A stretch of DNA of 64,000 bases, from contig NZ_JAAGKO020000032.1 in NCBI RefSeq assembly GCF_027947535.2, positions 35,509 through 99,508 of the forward strand, in the 5' to 3' direction. A program made the translations under genes and the position numbers. The DNA comes from Streptantibioticus silvisoli (GTDB lineage Bacteria; Actinomycetota; Actinomycetes; Streptomycetales; Streptomycetaceae). The notes beneath the pieces are model-generated. The model was given only the letters and a program-made list of their open reading frames with translations, made no database searches and had not been told where the DNA came from. This document shows positions 43,715-53,343 of the stretch, piece by piece; position 1 is the first letter of the stretch, and each line of letters begins with the position of its first letter.

Positions 43715-45079
43715 TCAGCCGCCTTCCGGCGCCGCGAGCCAGGCGGCCCGGGTGGCCGGCAGACCGGAACCACCGTCCCGCTCAGGGCGTACCGCGAGAA
43801 TCTGGTTGACGCCGATGCGGTTGTGTTCGAAGGCCAATGCCGAGGCCGCCATGTAAAGCCGCCACACCCGCGCCCGGCCCGGGGTGGTGAGCCGGATCGC
43901 CTCGGCCCAGTGGTCCTCCAGATTCGCCACCCAGGCGCGCAGGGTCAACGCGTAGTGCTCGCGCAGCGCTTCGACGTCCCGGGCCTCGAACCCGGCGCGC
44001 TCCAGCAGCGAGACGGTCGTGCCGACCGGGGCCAGCTCGCCGTCCGGGAAGACGTAGGCGTCGATGAAGGCGTCCACCTCGTAGCCGCTCTCGTCGTCCA
44101 TCGGGCGGCGGGCGATCTGGTGGTTGAGCAGCCGGCCGCCGGGCACCAGCAGCCCGTACAGCGTGCCGGCGTAGGCCAGGTACTGCGCGGAGCCGACGTG
44201 TTCGGCCATGCCGATCGAGGAGATCGCGTCGAACGGGCCGTCCGCAACCTCGCGGTAGTCCTGCACCCGGATCTCGATCCGGTCGGCCAGCCCCTCGCGC
44301 GCGATCCGCTCGCGGGCGAACGCGGCCTGCTCGGTGGACAGCGTGACGCCGACCGCCGTGACGCCGTGGTGCCGGGCGGCGTGCAGCACCATCGAGCCCC
44401 AGCCGCAGCCGACGTCCAGCAGCCGCATGCCCTCGCGCAGGCCCAGCTTGCGGCAGATCAGGTCCAGCTTGGACGCCTGGGCGTCCTCCAGCGTGCCGCC
44501 GGGCTTCTCCCAGTAGGCGCACGAGTAGACCATCGACGGGCCCAGCACCCGCTCGTAGAAGGCGTTGCCGACGTCGTAGTGGTGGCTGATGGCCCTGCGG
44601 TCCCGCGACAGGGTGTGCCGGGGCCCGGCGGTCCTGCGGACCTCCTCGGCGGGCGGCGGGGGCGGCAGCCCGGGGCCGGCCAGCGCGACGGCCTCGCGCA
44701 GCATCGCGCGGACCGACGCGTCGCCCAGCGAGCGGGCCGCCGACAGGCCGCGCAGCGCCTTGCCGACCACCCCGTCGCGCCCGGCGCCGCCGGCCGGGTC
44801 GTCGCGCTCCCAGATGGAGCCGGCCAGCGCGTCCAGCGCCGCGTACAGGTCGCCCTCTATGTCGATCTCGCCCGCCACCCAGGCGCGGGCCAGACCCAGC
44901 TCACCGGGCTTGTACAGCACCCGGCGCAGCGCGCGGCGGTCGCGGATGACCACCAGGGGCGCGCCGGGCGCGGGCGGCGGGCCGGCCTCGCTGCCGTCCC
45001 ACGCGCGCACCCGCAGCGGGAGGGGCGAGCCGGTGGCCCGCTCGACGAGGGCGGCCAGTCTTCCGGCTGCGTCTGCCAT
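43715..45079 (-). CDS. cfa: Cyclopropane-fatty-acyl-phospholipid synthase-like methyltransferase
   Basis: A 454-residue SAM-dependent enzyme that adds a methylene bridge (or methyl group) to unsaturated acyl chains of phospholipids. Motifs: HHYDVGNAFYERVLG, the SAM-binding LLDVGCGWGSM (about residues 222-232), ISSIGMAEHVG, and the C-terminal WAVNLE-like WVANLEDHWAEA. The N-terminal 150 residues are the usual lipid-binding extension of mycolic-type Cfa enzymes. The start ATG 45079 has CTGGAGG 9 nt upstream. It lies between bldA and ndh. Whether it forms cyclopropane, or another modification, needs chemistry. Confidence 0.88.
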   Translation of the reverse strand: MADAAGRLAALVERATGSPLPLRVRAWDGSEAGPPPAPGAPLVVIRDRRALRRVLYKPGELGLARAWVAGEIDIEGDLYAALDALAGSIWERDDPAGGAGRDGVVGKALRGLSAARSLGDASVRAMLREAVALAGPGLPPPPPAEEVRRTAGPRHTLSRDRRAISHHYDVGNAFYERVLGPSMVYSCAYWEKPGGTLEDAQASKLDLICRKLGLREGMRLLDVGCGWGSMVLHAARHHGVTAVGVTLSTEQAAFARERIAREGLADRIEIRVQDYREVADGPFDAISSIGMAEHVGSAQYLAYAGTLYGLLVPGGRLLNHQIARRPMDDESGYEVDAFIDAYVFPDGELAPVGTTVSLLERAGFEARDVEALREHYALTLRAWVANLEDHWAEAIRLTTPGRARVWRLYMAASALAFEHNRIGVNQILAVRPERDGGSGLPATRAAWLAAPEGG

Positions 45080-45252
45080 GGTGCGAACCTCCAGAAGGAC
45101 ACGTCATCCGATGAACCCGATAACTCCTTGCATGATGAAACAACCTCGGCCCCCGTCCTAGTCCCGGTCGGGGGCGGCCTGTTCGGCGCGGGGCCCGGCC
45201 CCGGCCGCAACGGTCACCACCCGCGCGGTTACCACGGTCGCGGACACGCGAA

Positions 45253-45298
45253 AACGCCGAAGGCGTCCGCCCCACGGATGGCGGACGCCTTCGGCGTT
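45253..45298 (-). terminator. Strong terminator after the NADH dehydrogenase gene
   Basis: A perfect 19-bp stem (45253-45271 with 45280-45298), 8-nt loop, followed on the minus strand by TTTTCG, 18 bp past the ndh stop. It is a near-ideal intrinsic terminator. Confidence 0.9.
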
Positions 45299-45315
45299 AC
45301 GAACGGACCGGTGGA

Positions 45316-46713
45316 TCAGGCGCTGGCGGCCGTCTCCACCTCGGGGGCCTTCGCGGCGGCCTCGGCCTTGGCCTTGGCTGCGGCGGCCGCGGCGGCGGTC
45401 ACCGGGGCGGCGGCGGAGTAGAACTCGCCGCGCGGGTTCTCCAGCGCGCCGAGGGCGACCACGTCACGCTTGAGGACCGCCGCGAGCGTCCAGTCGGCCA
45501 GCACGCGGAACTTGCGGTTGAAGGTCGGCACCGCCATGCCGTGGTAGCCGCGGTGGCAGTACCAGGCCAGCCGGCCCTTGAGCTTGATCTTGCCGAAGAG
45601 CAGGGCGACGCCCTTGTGCAGGCCGAGGCCGGCCACGGCGCCCATGTTCTTGTGCCGGTACTCGTGCTGCGGGAAGCCGCGCATGCCCGAGACCACGTTG
45701 TCGCCGAGCACCTTGGCCTGGCGCAGCGCGTGCTGGGCGTTCGGCGGGCACCAGGCGCCCTCGCCGGTGGCCAGGTCGGGGACCTGGGCGTTGTCGCCGG
45801 CCGACCAGACGTAGTCCAGGCCCTTGACCTGAAGGGTCGGCTGGGTGTCCACGTGGCCGCGCGGGCCGAGCGGCAGGCCGAAGTTGGCCAGCGCCGGGTT
45901 CGGCTTGACGCCGGCGGTCCACACGATGGTGGAGGCGTCCACCTCCAGGCCGTTGGCGAGCACCACGTGCTTGTCCACCGCGGAGGTCATCGAGGTCTCC
46001 AGGTGCACCTCGATGCCGCGCTCGCGCAGGTGCTCCAGGCCCCACTTGCCCAGCTCCGGCCCGACCTCGGGCAGGATGCGGTTGGCGGCCTCGACCAGCA
46101 CGAAGCGCATGTCCTCGCGCTTGACGTTGGTGTAGTAGCGGCACGCGTCGCGGGCCATGTCCTCCACCTCGCCGATGGTCTCCGCTCCCGCGAAGCCACC
46201 GCCGACGAAGACGAAGGTGAGCGCCTTGCGGCGGAGGTCCTCGTCGGTGGTGGAGTCGGCCAGGTCGAGCTGCTCCAGCACGTGGTTGCGCAGGTCGACC
46301 GCCTCCTCCACACCCTTCATCCCGATGCCGTTCTCGGCCAGGCCGGGGATCGGGAAGGTGCGCGAGACCGCGCCGAGCGCCACGACCAGGTAGTCGAAGG
46401 GCAGCTCGTACGCCTCGCCGACGATCGGTTCGATCGTGGCGACCTTGCGGTCCTGGTCGACGGTGGTGACGCGGCCGGTGAGCACCTCAGCCTTCGGCAG
46501 CACGCGTCGCAGGGGCACGACGACGTGGCGCGGTGAGATGCTGCCGGCGGCGGCTTCGGGGAGGAAGGGCTGGTACGTCATGTACGAGCGCGGGTCGACG
46601 ACCGTGACGGTCGCCTCGCCGAACCGCATCTTCTTCAGGATGCGGCGCGCCGCGTACAGGCCGACGTAACCGCCGCCTACAACGAGGATTCGTGGACGCT
46701 CCGTGGTGCTCAT
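45316..46713 (-). CDS. ndh: Type II NADH dehydrogenase (NDH-2)
   Basis: A single-subunit, non-proton-pumping NADH:menaquinone oxidoreductase, 465 residues, on the inner face of the membrane. The FAD motif is VVGGGYVGLYAARR (about residues 11-24); the NAD motif is FVFVGGGFAGAETIGE (about 170-185). YVWSAGDNAQ and the amphipathic C-terminal region (VPTFNRKFRVLADW) place it at the membrane. The last 40 residues are Ala/Lys-rich. ATG 46713 is chosen as the family start (MSTTERPRILVVGG). A degenerate Rex-like site lies 87-102 bp upstream. In Streptomyces, ndh is a known Rex target, so NADH-responsive control is plausible. Confidence 0.92.
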   Translation of the reverse strand: MSTTERPRILVVGGGYVGLYAARRILKKMRFGEATVTVVDPRSYMTYQPFLPEAAAGSISPRHVVVPLRRVLPKAEVLTGRVTTVDQDRKVATIEPIVGEAYELPFDYLVVALGAVSRTFPIPGLAENGIGMKGVEEAVDLRNHVLEQLDLADSTTDEDLRRKALTFVFVGGGFAGAETIGEVEDMARDACRYYTNVKREDMRFVLVEAANRILPEVGPELGKWGLEHLRERGIEVHLETSMTSAVDKHVVLANGLEVDASTIVWTAGVKPNPALANFGLPLGPRGHVDTQPTLQVKGLDYVWSAGDNAQVPDLATGEGAWCPPNAQHALRQAKVLGDNVVSGMRGFPQHEYRHKNMGAVAGLGLHKGVALLFGKIKLKGRLAWYCHRGYHGMAVPTFNRKFRVLADWTLAAVLKRDVVALGALENPRGEFYSAAAPVTAAAAAAAKAKAEAAAKAPEVETAASA

Positions 46714-46799
46714 GGAATCGAGTATCCAGCACACCCCGGGACCCCCCTCGTGCGCCCCTTCACCAGGTAGGTCGCCCACTGTGCTACCCTGCGCGATTT

Positions 46800-46862
46800 C
46801 GTGATCGATCCCACAGTCCGGAACGGGAACGGAAGATCACCCGCGACCGTTGAGTGATCTTC
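46800..46862. promoter_or_regulatory. ndh upstream region: degenerate Rex-like site and a 9-bp inverted repeat
   Basis: The minus strand of 46800-46815 reads TGTG, then 8 bp, then TCAC, a partial match to the Rex consensus (TGTGAAC-N-TTCACA type). Upstream, GAAGATCAC (46832-46840) and GTGATCTTC (46854-46862) form an exact inverted repeat with a 13-bp spacer. Both are sequence patterns only. Confidence 0.35.
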
Positions 46863-47247
46863 GTCCAGCGCCGTGAACAGCGCCGATTCGATGTCGCCCG
46901 GCCGCCTCGCCGCCTCGCGCGCCGCCGCGCGGCCGCCCGGAATCCGTACGGCTGTTGGACCGCTTCCGGCCCCCGGCCGTCACCCTCAGGCCAGAAACCG
47001 ACTCTCCCGGCGGGAACTTCATGTGAAGAAATTCACGAGACTGCTTCCGACGGCCGTCCACCGACCCCCCACGGGCCCGCTCAGCTGATCAACCGCCTGC
47101 TCAACAGCGTAGTCCGGGCGATATTTTCTACGGCCGCCGCCCCCCGTTCTCCCCCGGTCGTTCCCTTCCCCTGAGCGGGAGTTGGGGGTCCGTTGGGAGT
47201 GCGGGGGGACGGCTTTGGGGTGCCGGGGCCGCCGGGCGCGACCGCGG
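46863..47247. other. Intergenic region between ndh and the Ppx gene
   Basis: No gene recognised. An AT-richer stretch near 47100-47140 (GATATTTTCTACGG) may hold a promoter. The last 100 bp is G-rich with short inverted repeats (CCCTGAGCGGG). Confidence 0.4.
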
Positions 47248-48201
47248 TCAGCCGCGCGCCGTTCCGAAGGCGATCCCGTCGAGGATGTCGTGCTCGGAGA
47301 CGACGACCTCGGCGGCGCCGGTGCGTTCCATGACGGACTGAAGGATGAGCGCCCCGGTGGCGATGACGTCGACGCGGCCGGGGTGCAGGGTGGGGATGGC
47401 GGCGCGTTCGGCGTGGGTGGACGACAGCAGGCGCCGGGTGATGGCGCGGACGGTGTCGAGGGGGATCCGGCTGTGGTGGACGGCCTCGGAGTCGTAGGCG
47501 GGCAGGTCCAGCGCGATGGCGGCGATCGTGGTGACCGAGCCGGCGAGGCCGACGAGGGCGCCGGCCCCGGTGAGCGGGACGTGCCCGGCGGCCAGGTCGA
47601 GGGCGGCCTCGATGTCGGCGCGGATCGCGGTGACCGCCTCGGGGGTGGGCGGGTCGACGATCTCACCGTCGCGCACCAGGTGGCGTTCCGTCAGGCGGAC
47701 GCAGCCGATGTCGACGCTGCGGGCGGCGGCCACCTCGTGGTCGCCGACGACGAACTCGGTGGAGCCGCCGCCGATGTCGATGACCAGGAACGGCCGGGGC
47801 AGGTCGCCGCCGGTCAACTCCGCGGTGGCGCCGGTGAACGACAGGTTCGCCTCCTCCGCGCCGGTGACGACCTCCGGTTCGACGCCGAGGATGTCCCGCA
47901 CGCCGCGCACGAACTCGTCGCGGTTGTCGGCGTCGCGGGAGGCGGAGGTGGCGACGAACCGGACCCGTTCGGCACCGAGGCGGGTGATGACGGCGGCGTA
48001 CTCGCGGCAGGCGGCGAAGGTGCGCTCCAGCGCCTGCGGGGCGAGCCGGCCGGTCCGGTCGACGTCCTGGCCGAGCCGGACGATGGTCATCCGCCGGTCG
48101 AGGTCGGTCAGGGTGCCGGCCACCGGGTCGACGTCGGCCACCAGCAGGCGGATCGAGTTGGTGCCGCAGTCGATGGCGGCCACCCGCGTCGTGGCGGTCA
48201 C
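47248..48201 (-). CDS. Ppx/GppA-family exopolyphosphatase
   Basis: A 317-residue ASKHA-fold enzyme that hydrolyses polyphosphate or the pentaphosphate of (p)ppGpp. Phosphate loops DCGTNSIRLLVAD (about residues 10-22) and VIDIGGGSTEF (about 135-146) and the DIGCVRLTERH segment are typical; the C-terminus is short (single-domain type). GTG 48201 overlaps the DUF501 stop by 4 nt, so translation is coupled. The order DivIC, DUF501, Ppx downstream of enolase is conserved across actinobacteria. Confidence 0.92.
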   Translation of the reverse strand: MTATTRVAAIDCGTNSIRLLVADVDPVAGTLTDLDRRMTIVRLGQDVDRTGRLAPQALERTFAACREYAAVITRLGAERVRFVATSASRDADNRDEFVRGVRDILGVEPEVVTGAEEANLSFTGATAELTGGDLPRPFLVIDIGGGSTEFVVGDHEVAAARSVDIGCVRLTERHLVRDGEIVDPPTPEAVTAIRADIEAALDLAAGHVPLTGAGALVGLAGSVTTIAAIALDLPAYDSEAVHHSRIPLDTVRAITRRLLSSTHAERAAIPTLHPGRVDVIATGALILQSVMERTGAAEVVVSEHDILDGIAFGTARG

Positions 48202-48746
48202 GCGTCCTCCTTCACGGTCTCGCCGGCCGCCGCGCAGCCGCCGGCGCACGGGCCCTTGCCCCACCACGGCGGCAGCAGGCCGATCGCCTCGTCGCCCAGC
48301 GGGTTGACGCCGGGGCCGGCCGCCAGCGCGTGGCCGACCAGCACGTGCAGGCACTTGACGCGGTCGGGCATGCCGCCGGCGCTGGGGAAGTTCTCCAGTA
48401 CCGCGACCGCGTCGCGGCGGGCGAGGTAGTCCTCGTGCGCGGCGCGGTAGGCGGCGGCGAGCTCGTCGTCGGTGGCGAGCCGGGCGGTCATCTCCCGCAT
48501 CACGCCGTTCGCCTCCAGGGTGCCGATGGCGGACGCGGCACGCGGGCACGTCAGGTAGTACAGCGTGGGGAACGGCGTGCCGTCCTCCAGGCGGGGCGCG
48601 GTCTCCACCACGTCGGGCAGCCCGCACGGGCAGCGGTGGGCGACGGCGCGCAGTCCCCGGGGCACCCGGCCGAGCTGTTCGCCGACGGCGGCGATGTCGG
48701 CGTCGGTGGGCGGGGCGGCGGCGGTGTGCGGCGGAGGTGTTTCCAT
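48198..48746 (-). CDS. DUF501 domain protein
   Basis: A 182-residue protein of unknown function, with the DUF501 pattern RCPCGLPDVVETAPRLEDGTPFPTLYYLTCP, then ASAIGTLEANGVMREM and VLENFPSAGGMPDRVKCLH; conserved Cys residues (CPCG, CP, KCLH) suggest metal binding. The C-terminal LPPWWGKGPCAGGC adds further Cys. ATG 48746 starts it (weak Shine-Dalgarno). The 3' end overlaps the Ppx gene. Function is unknown; it lies in the DivIC-enolase neighbourhood in most actinobacteria. Confidence 0.88.
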   Translation of the reverse strand: METPPPHTAAAPPTDADIAAVGEQLGRVPRGLRAVAHRCPCGLPDVVETAPRLEDGTPFPTLYYLTCPRAASAIGTLEANGVMREMTARLATDDELAAAYRAAHEDYLARRDAVAVLENFPSAGGMPDRVKCLHVLVGHALAAGPGVNPLGDEAIGLLPPWWGKGPCAGGCAAAGETVKEDA

Positions 48747-48820
48747 GACGTCATTGTCCCAGCAGCGGGCGACCGCCCGGTGCTGCCCCCGGCCGCGCCG
48801 CGGACCGCCGGCGGCGCGGT

Positions 48821-49288
48821 TCAGTGCCGGGCGTCGGCGGCGTTCACGCCGTCCCACAGGTTGTCGTACCAGGGCCGGTTCGCCGCAGAGCCGGCCGCGT
48901 CGGCGCTGCCGGAGCCGTCGGCCGAGGTGCCGGTCATGACGTAACCGGTCTCGCCGGGCATGACGTAGTGCAACTGCTCGCGGGCGCGGGCCCGGACGTA
49001 GAGCGGGTCGGCCCAGCGGGCCTTCTCCTCGCGCAGCTGCTCGACCTTCTGCCGGGCCTGCTGGGCCTGGCCGCGCTGCTGGGCGATCTGCGAACGCTGC
49101 GCGATGTACTGCCGGGTGGGGTACGCCAGCGCCACGACCAGCGCGCAGACGGTGAGGGCCAGCACGGCGGCGCGGCCGGTCAGCCGGCCCCGGCGGGTGG
49201 TGCGGCCGGCCGTGCGGTACACCCGGGCCTGCGCCTGCTGGCCCAGGGCCCTGAGCCGGACCGCGGTGGGGAACCGGTCGGGCGCCAC
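48821..49288 (-). CDS. Septum formation initiator protein (FtsB/DivIC family)
   Basis: A 155-residue division protein: a cytosolic basic N-terminus (about residues 1-38), one transmembrane helix (about 40-58), a coiled coil (about 62-92, QRSQIAQQRGQAQQARQKVEQLREEK), and a short extracytoplasmic tail with the DivIC-family motif RARAREQLHYVMPGETGYVM. GTG 49288 follows GAGGGAG. In Streptomyces, DivIC joins FtsL at septa. The tail is Ser/Ala/Asp-rich. It is in the same run as DUF501 and Ppx, 74 bp upstream of the former. Confidence 0.92.
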   Translation of the reverse strand: MAPDRFPTAVRLRALGQQAQARVYRTAGRTTRRGRLTGRAAVLALTVCALVVALAYPTRQYIAQRSQIAQQRGQAQQARQKVEQLREEKARWADPLYVRARAREQLHYVMPGETGYVMTGTSADGSGSADAAGSAANRPWYDNLWDGVNAADARH

Positions 49289-49419
49289 GTCAGTCTCCCT
49301 CCGTCCGGGCCTGCTCCCGTAACACGCCCGCGTCCCCGCACACGGTACGGGACCGGGTGCGGGGACGGCGGTATCAGCGGTGCCGAACGGGGGGCTTCAG
49401 GCGGATGCCCCCGCGCGGG

Positions 49420-50796
<1,377 letters not shown>

Positions 50797-50821
50797 TCAT
50801 GGCGCAAAGCCGCACAATGGC

Positions 50822-50902
50822 CCCGGCCGGACACGCTCGGGGGAAGGAAGACGTGTCCGGCCGGGAGGCGGTCCCGGGCCGGCCCCTCTCGGAGGCCGGC
50901 CC
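50822..50902 (-). terminator. Two tandem terminator hairpins after the first Rpf gene
   Basis: One hairpin has a 9-bp stem (50876-50884 with 50894-50902), 9 bp past the stop. The second has a perfect 14-bp stem (50822-50835 with 50852-50865). Both lie between the rpf gene and enolase on the minus strand. Confidence 0.8.
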
Positions 50903-50910
50903 GGCAGGGG

Positions 50911-51579
<669 letters not shown>

Positions 51580-51584
51580 TCACC

Positions 51585-51774
51585 GACGCCTACGAGGTCA
51601 GCTGTCGGGTTCGGGCGTGAGCTGCCCGGCCGTTCGCGCCTTCGCGCCCTACGGCTTCACCCCGAGCCGGTCCCGTGTGCCGCGGTGCGGGGTCCTCGTG
51701 AGGACCCGGTGCACCGGGTGGGCCCGGCGGAGAACTCGTGGTTCCCCCGCTCCTGCCTGCGGCGCTTTCGCGTC
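51585..51774 (-). promoter_or_regulatory. c-di-AMP (ydaO-yuaA) riboswitch
   Basis: The 190-nt leader shows ydaO-class conserved blocks on the minus strand: near the 5' end the AGCGGGGGAACC block, later GGGGTGAAGCCGTAGGGCG, and at the 3' end CCCGAACCCGACAGCTGACC then TCGTAGGCGTC. The outer P1 helix is GACGC/GCGTC (51770-51774 with 51585-51589). The rpf start codon is 17 nt beyond. Ligand binding would turn the gene off, as known for this class. Confidence 0.92.
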
Positions 51775-51846
51775 GGTTCATCCCGCCGGCCGGCGGCAGG
51801 ACTCGGCGTTCCTGGCCGGCGGGGCTCGCGGTGGCGAGCGGTGACG

Positions 51847-51877
51847 ACCATAAGCACACGCCCCGGGAGCCCGACAA
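51847..51877 (-). promoter_or_regulatory. Candidate promoter of the riboswitch-controlled Rpf gene
   Basis: The minus strand has TTGTCG (51872-51877), 19 bp, then TATGGT (51847-51852). Transcription would start about 65 nt before the riboswitch helix P1. Confidence 0.4.
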
Positions 51878-52026
51878 GCTGCGGCTTTCCGGGGCGACCC
51901 GGGCGCCCCACCCCGCCGCGCACCCCCGGAAGTTGACAGACGCGCAGGTCGGAGCGGGATAAAGAGATCGAACTGGACCTTTGTCATGGAACATGCCGAG
52001 AGAGGTATGTCACAGCATCGGCGCGG

Positions 52027-53208
52027 TCAACCGAGGGTGAGGTGCTGCCCCGGGCGAATCAGCCCGGGGTCGTGGCCGACGGTGGCGTGGTTGGCGTCGA
52101 ACAGCGCGGGCCAACCCCCGGGCAGCGAGTGCTTCGTGGCGATTTCATAGAGATTGTCACCGGGTTGAACGGTGTACGCGCTCAGCGCGACCTCCCCCGC
52201 CTCCGCCATCCCCGGCCGGGCGTGCGCACCGCGGCCCGCGCCGCCGGCGCCGCCCTGCTCACCGTCGGTAGCCGCACCCGGCTTCGCGTGCCGCCCGGAC
52301 GGCGTGCCGCCGGAATCCGCCACCCCCGGAACGGACGAATCACCCGAAGAGCACGAATCACCCGAAGTCGCCGAGGAGTTCGGCGACCCCGGGACGGTCG
52401 AGGCACCGGAAGGGCTCACGCCGCCGCCCAGGACGCCGCCCAGGACGCCCGAGGTCCCCGCGACTCCGGCGGACCCCGAAGCCCCGGCGGAGCCCGCGGT
52501 GCTCGTCCCCGGCGCGGTGGCCGGTGCGGTGGTTGACGGGTCGGTCGGCGCGGTGGCCGGTGCGGTGGCCGGCGCCGTGGTCGACGTCCCCGGGTCGGTG
52601 GCCGTCGCGCTCGAACCGGTGGCCGCTCTCCCCGATCCGGTCGCCGATCCGGTCACCGGTCGCTTCGACGGGGCGGCGCCGGACGCGGTGTGGGCCGGCG
52701 CGGCGGAGGCGGGCCCCGAAGCGGCCGGCGCGGACGTGGGCGGCGGGCCGCCGAGGAGGCCGCCGAGCAGTCCGGTGCCGGGGTCGGGGGTGGCCGGGCC
52801 GGAACCAGGGTCGACGTCGGGCGCGGCGCCGCCCCGGGCGAGGCCGGCGGTGATCGCGCACTCGCCCCAGTAGCCGGGCCCTTCGGCGTCTAGGATCCTC
52901 TGCGCCACCGCGATCTGCTCCTGGCGGCTGGCGAGGTCGGGGCTCGCGGCGTACGCGGCGCCGCCGTTGGCCTGCCAGACCGACCGGGTCAGCGCCAGGC
53001 CGCCGGCGAACCCGTCGGAGGCGGCGCTCCAGGTACCGCCGGTCTCGCAGGCGGCGACCCGGTCCCAGGTGGAGGTGGTGGCCGCGTGGGCCGCGCCGGC
53101 CGACGTCAGCAGCGGCAGGGCGATCCCGGCCCCCGTCGCGCCGACGGTCACCACGAACCTCGGTGCCTGGCGCGGGCGGCGGTGGGCGCCGTTCCCCGAC
53201 GTGCGCAT
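52027..53208 (-). CDS. Second Rpf-type transglycosylase with long linker and LysM
   Basis: A secreted muralytic enzyme, 393 residues: a signal peptide (about residues 1-42), a Rpf domain (about 43-120) with catalytic Glu55 in WDRVAACETGGTW, a 200-residue Ala/Thr/Ser/Gly/Pro-rich linker, and a C-terminal LysM (about 344-393, YTVQPGDNLYEIATKH). The linker is about six times longer than in the neighbouring Rpf gene, with repeating ATAPGTST-like motifs. ATG 53208 with GAGAGG upstream. It has no ydaO-type leader. An Rpf pair at this position occurs in other Streptomyces. Confidence 0.9.
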   Translation of the reverse strand: MRTSGNGAHRRPRQAPRFVVTVGATGAGIALPLLTSAGAAHAATTSTWDRVAACETGGTWSAASDGFAGGLALTRSVWQANGGAAYAASPDLASRQEQIAVAQRILDAEGPGYWGECAITAGLARGGAAPDVDPGSGPATPDPGTGLLGGLLGGPPPTSAPAASGPASAAPAHTASGAAPSKRPVTGSATGSGRAATGSSATATDPGTSTTAPATAPATAPTDPSTTAPATAPGTSTAGSAGASGSAGVAGTSGVLGGVLGGGVSPSGASTVPGSPNSSATSGDSCSSGDSSVPGVADSGGTPSGRHAKPGAATDGEQGGAGGAGRGAHARPGMAEAGEVALSAYTVQPGDNLYEIATKHSLPGGWPALFDANHATVGHDPGLIRPGQHLTLG

Positions 53209-53307
53209 GCGTTGCCTCTCGTAGACGGCTGGTTGGCGGCAGAGCGTAGCCGGGCGCGGGCCGAAGTCACAGACGGATGTAGCGCACATCACGTAAAGGT
53301 CACACAC

Positions 53308-53322
53308 CTGACGCAGCGTCAG
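53308..53322. promoter_or_regulatory. 15-bp perfect palindrome upstream of the second Rpf gene
   Basis: CTGACGC-A-GCGTCAG lies 100 bp before the Rpf start and 22 bp past the P450 stop. It could be an operator or a short terminator hairpin for the P450 gene. The gap also has GTGTGTGACC and GATGTGCGCTACATC. Confidence 0.45.
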
Positions 53323-53343
53323 AACCGGGCCGTGCGGCGGCGG

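Noticed and set aside
43516..43809. Small gene between bldA and the cfa-like gene
   Set aside because: No ribosome-binding site; product is unlike any protein and overlaps the cfa 3' end.
52027..53340. c-di-AMP riboswitch upstream of the second Rpf gene
   Set aside because: None of the ydaO consensus blocks occur in the short leader.
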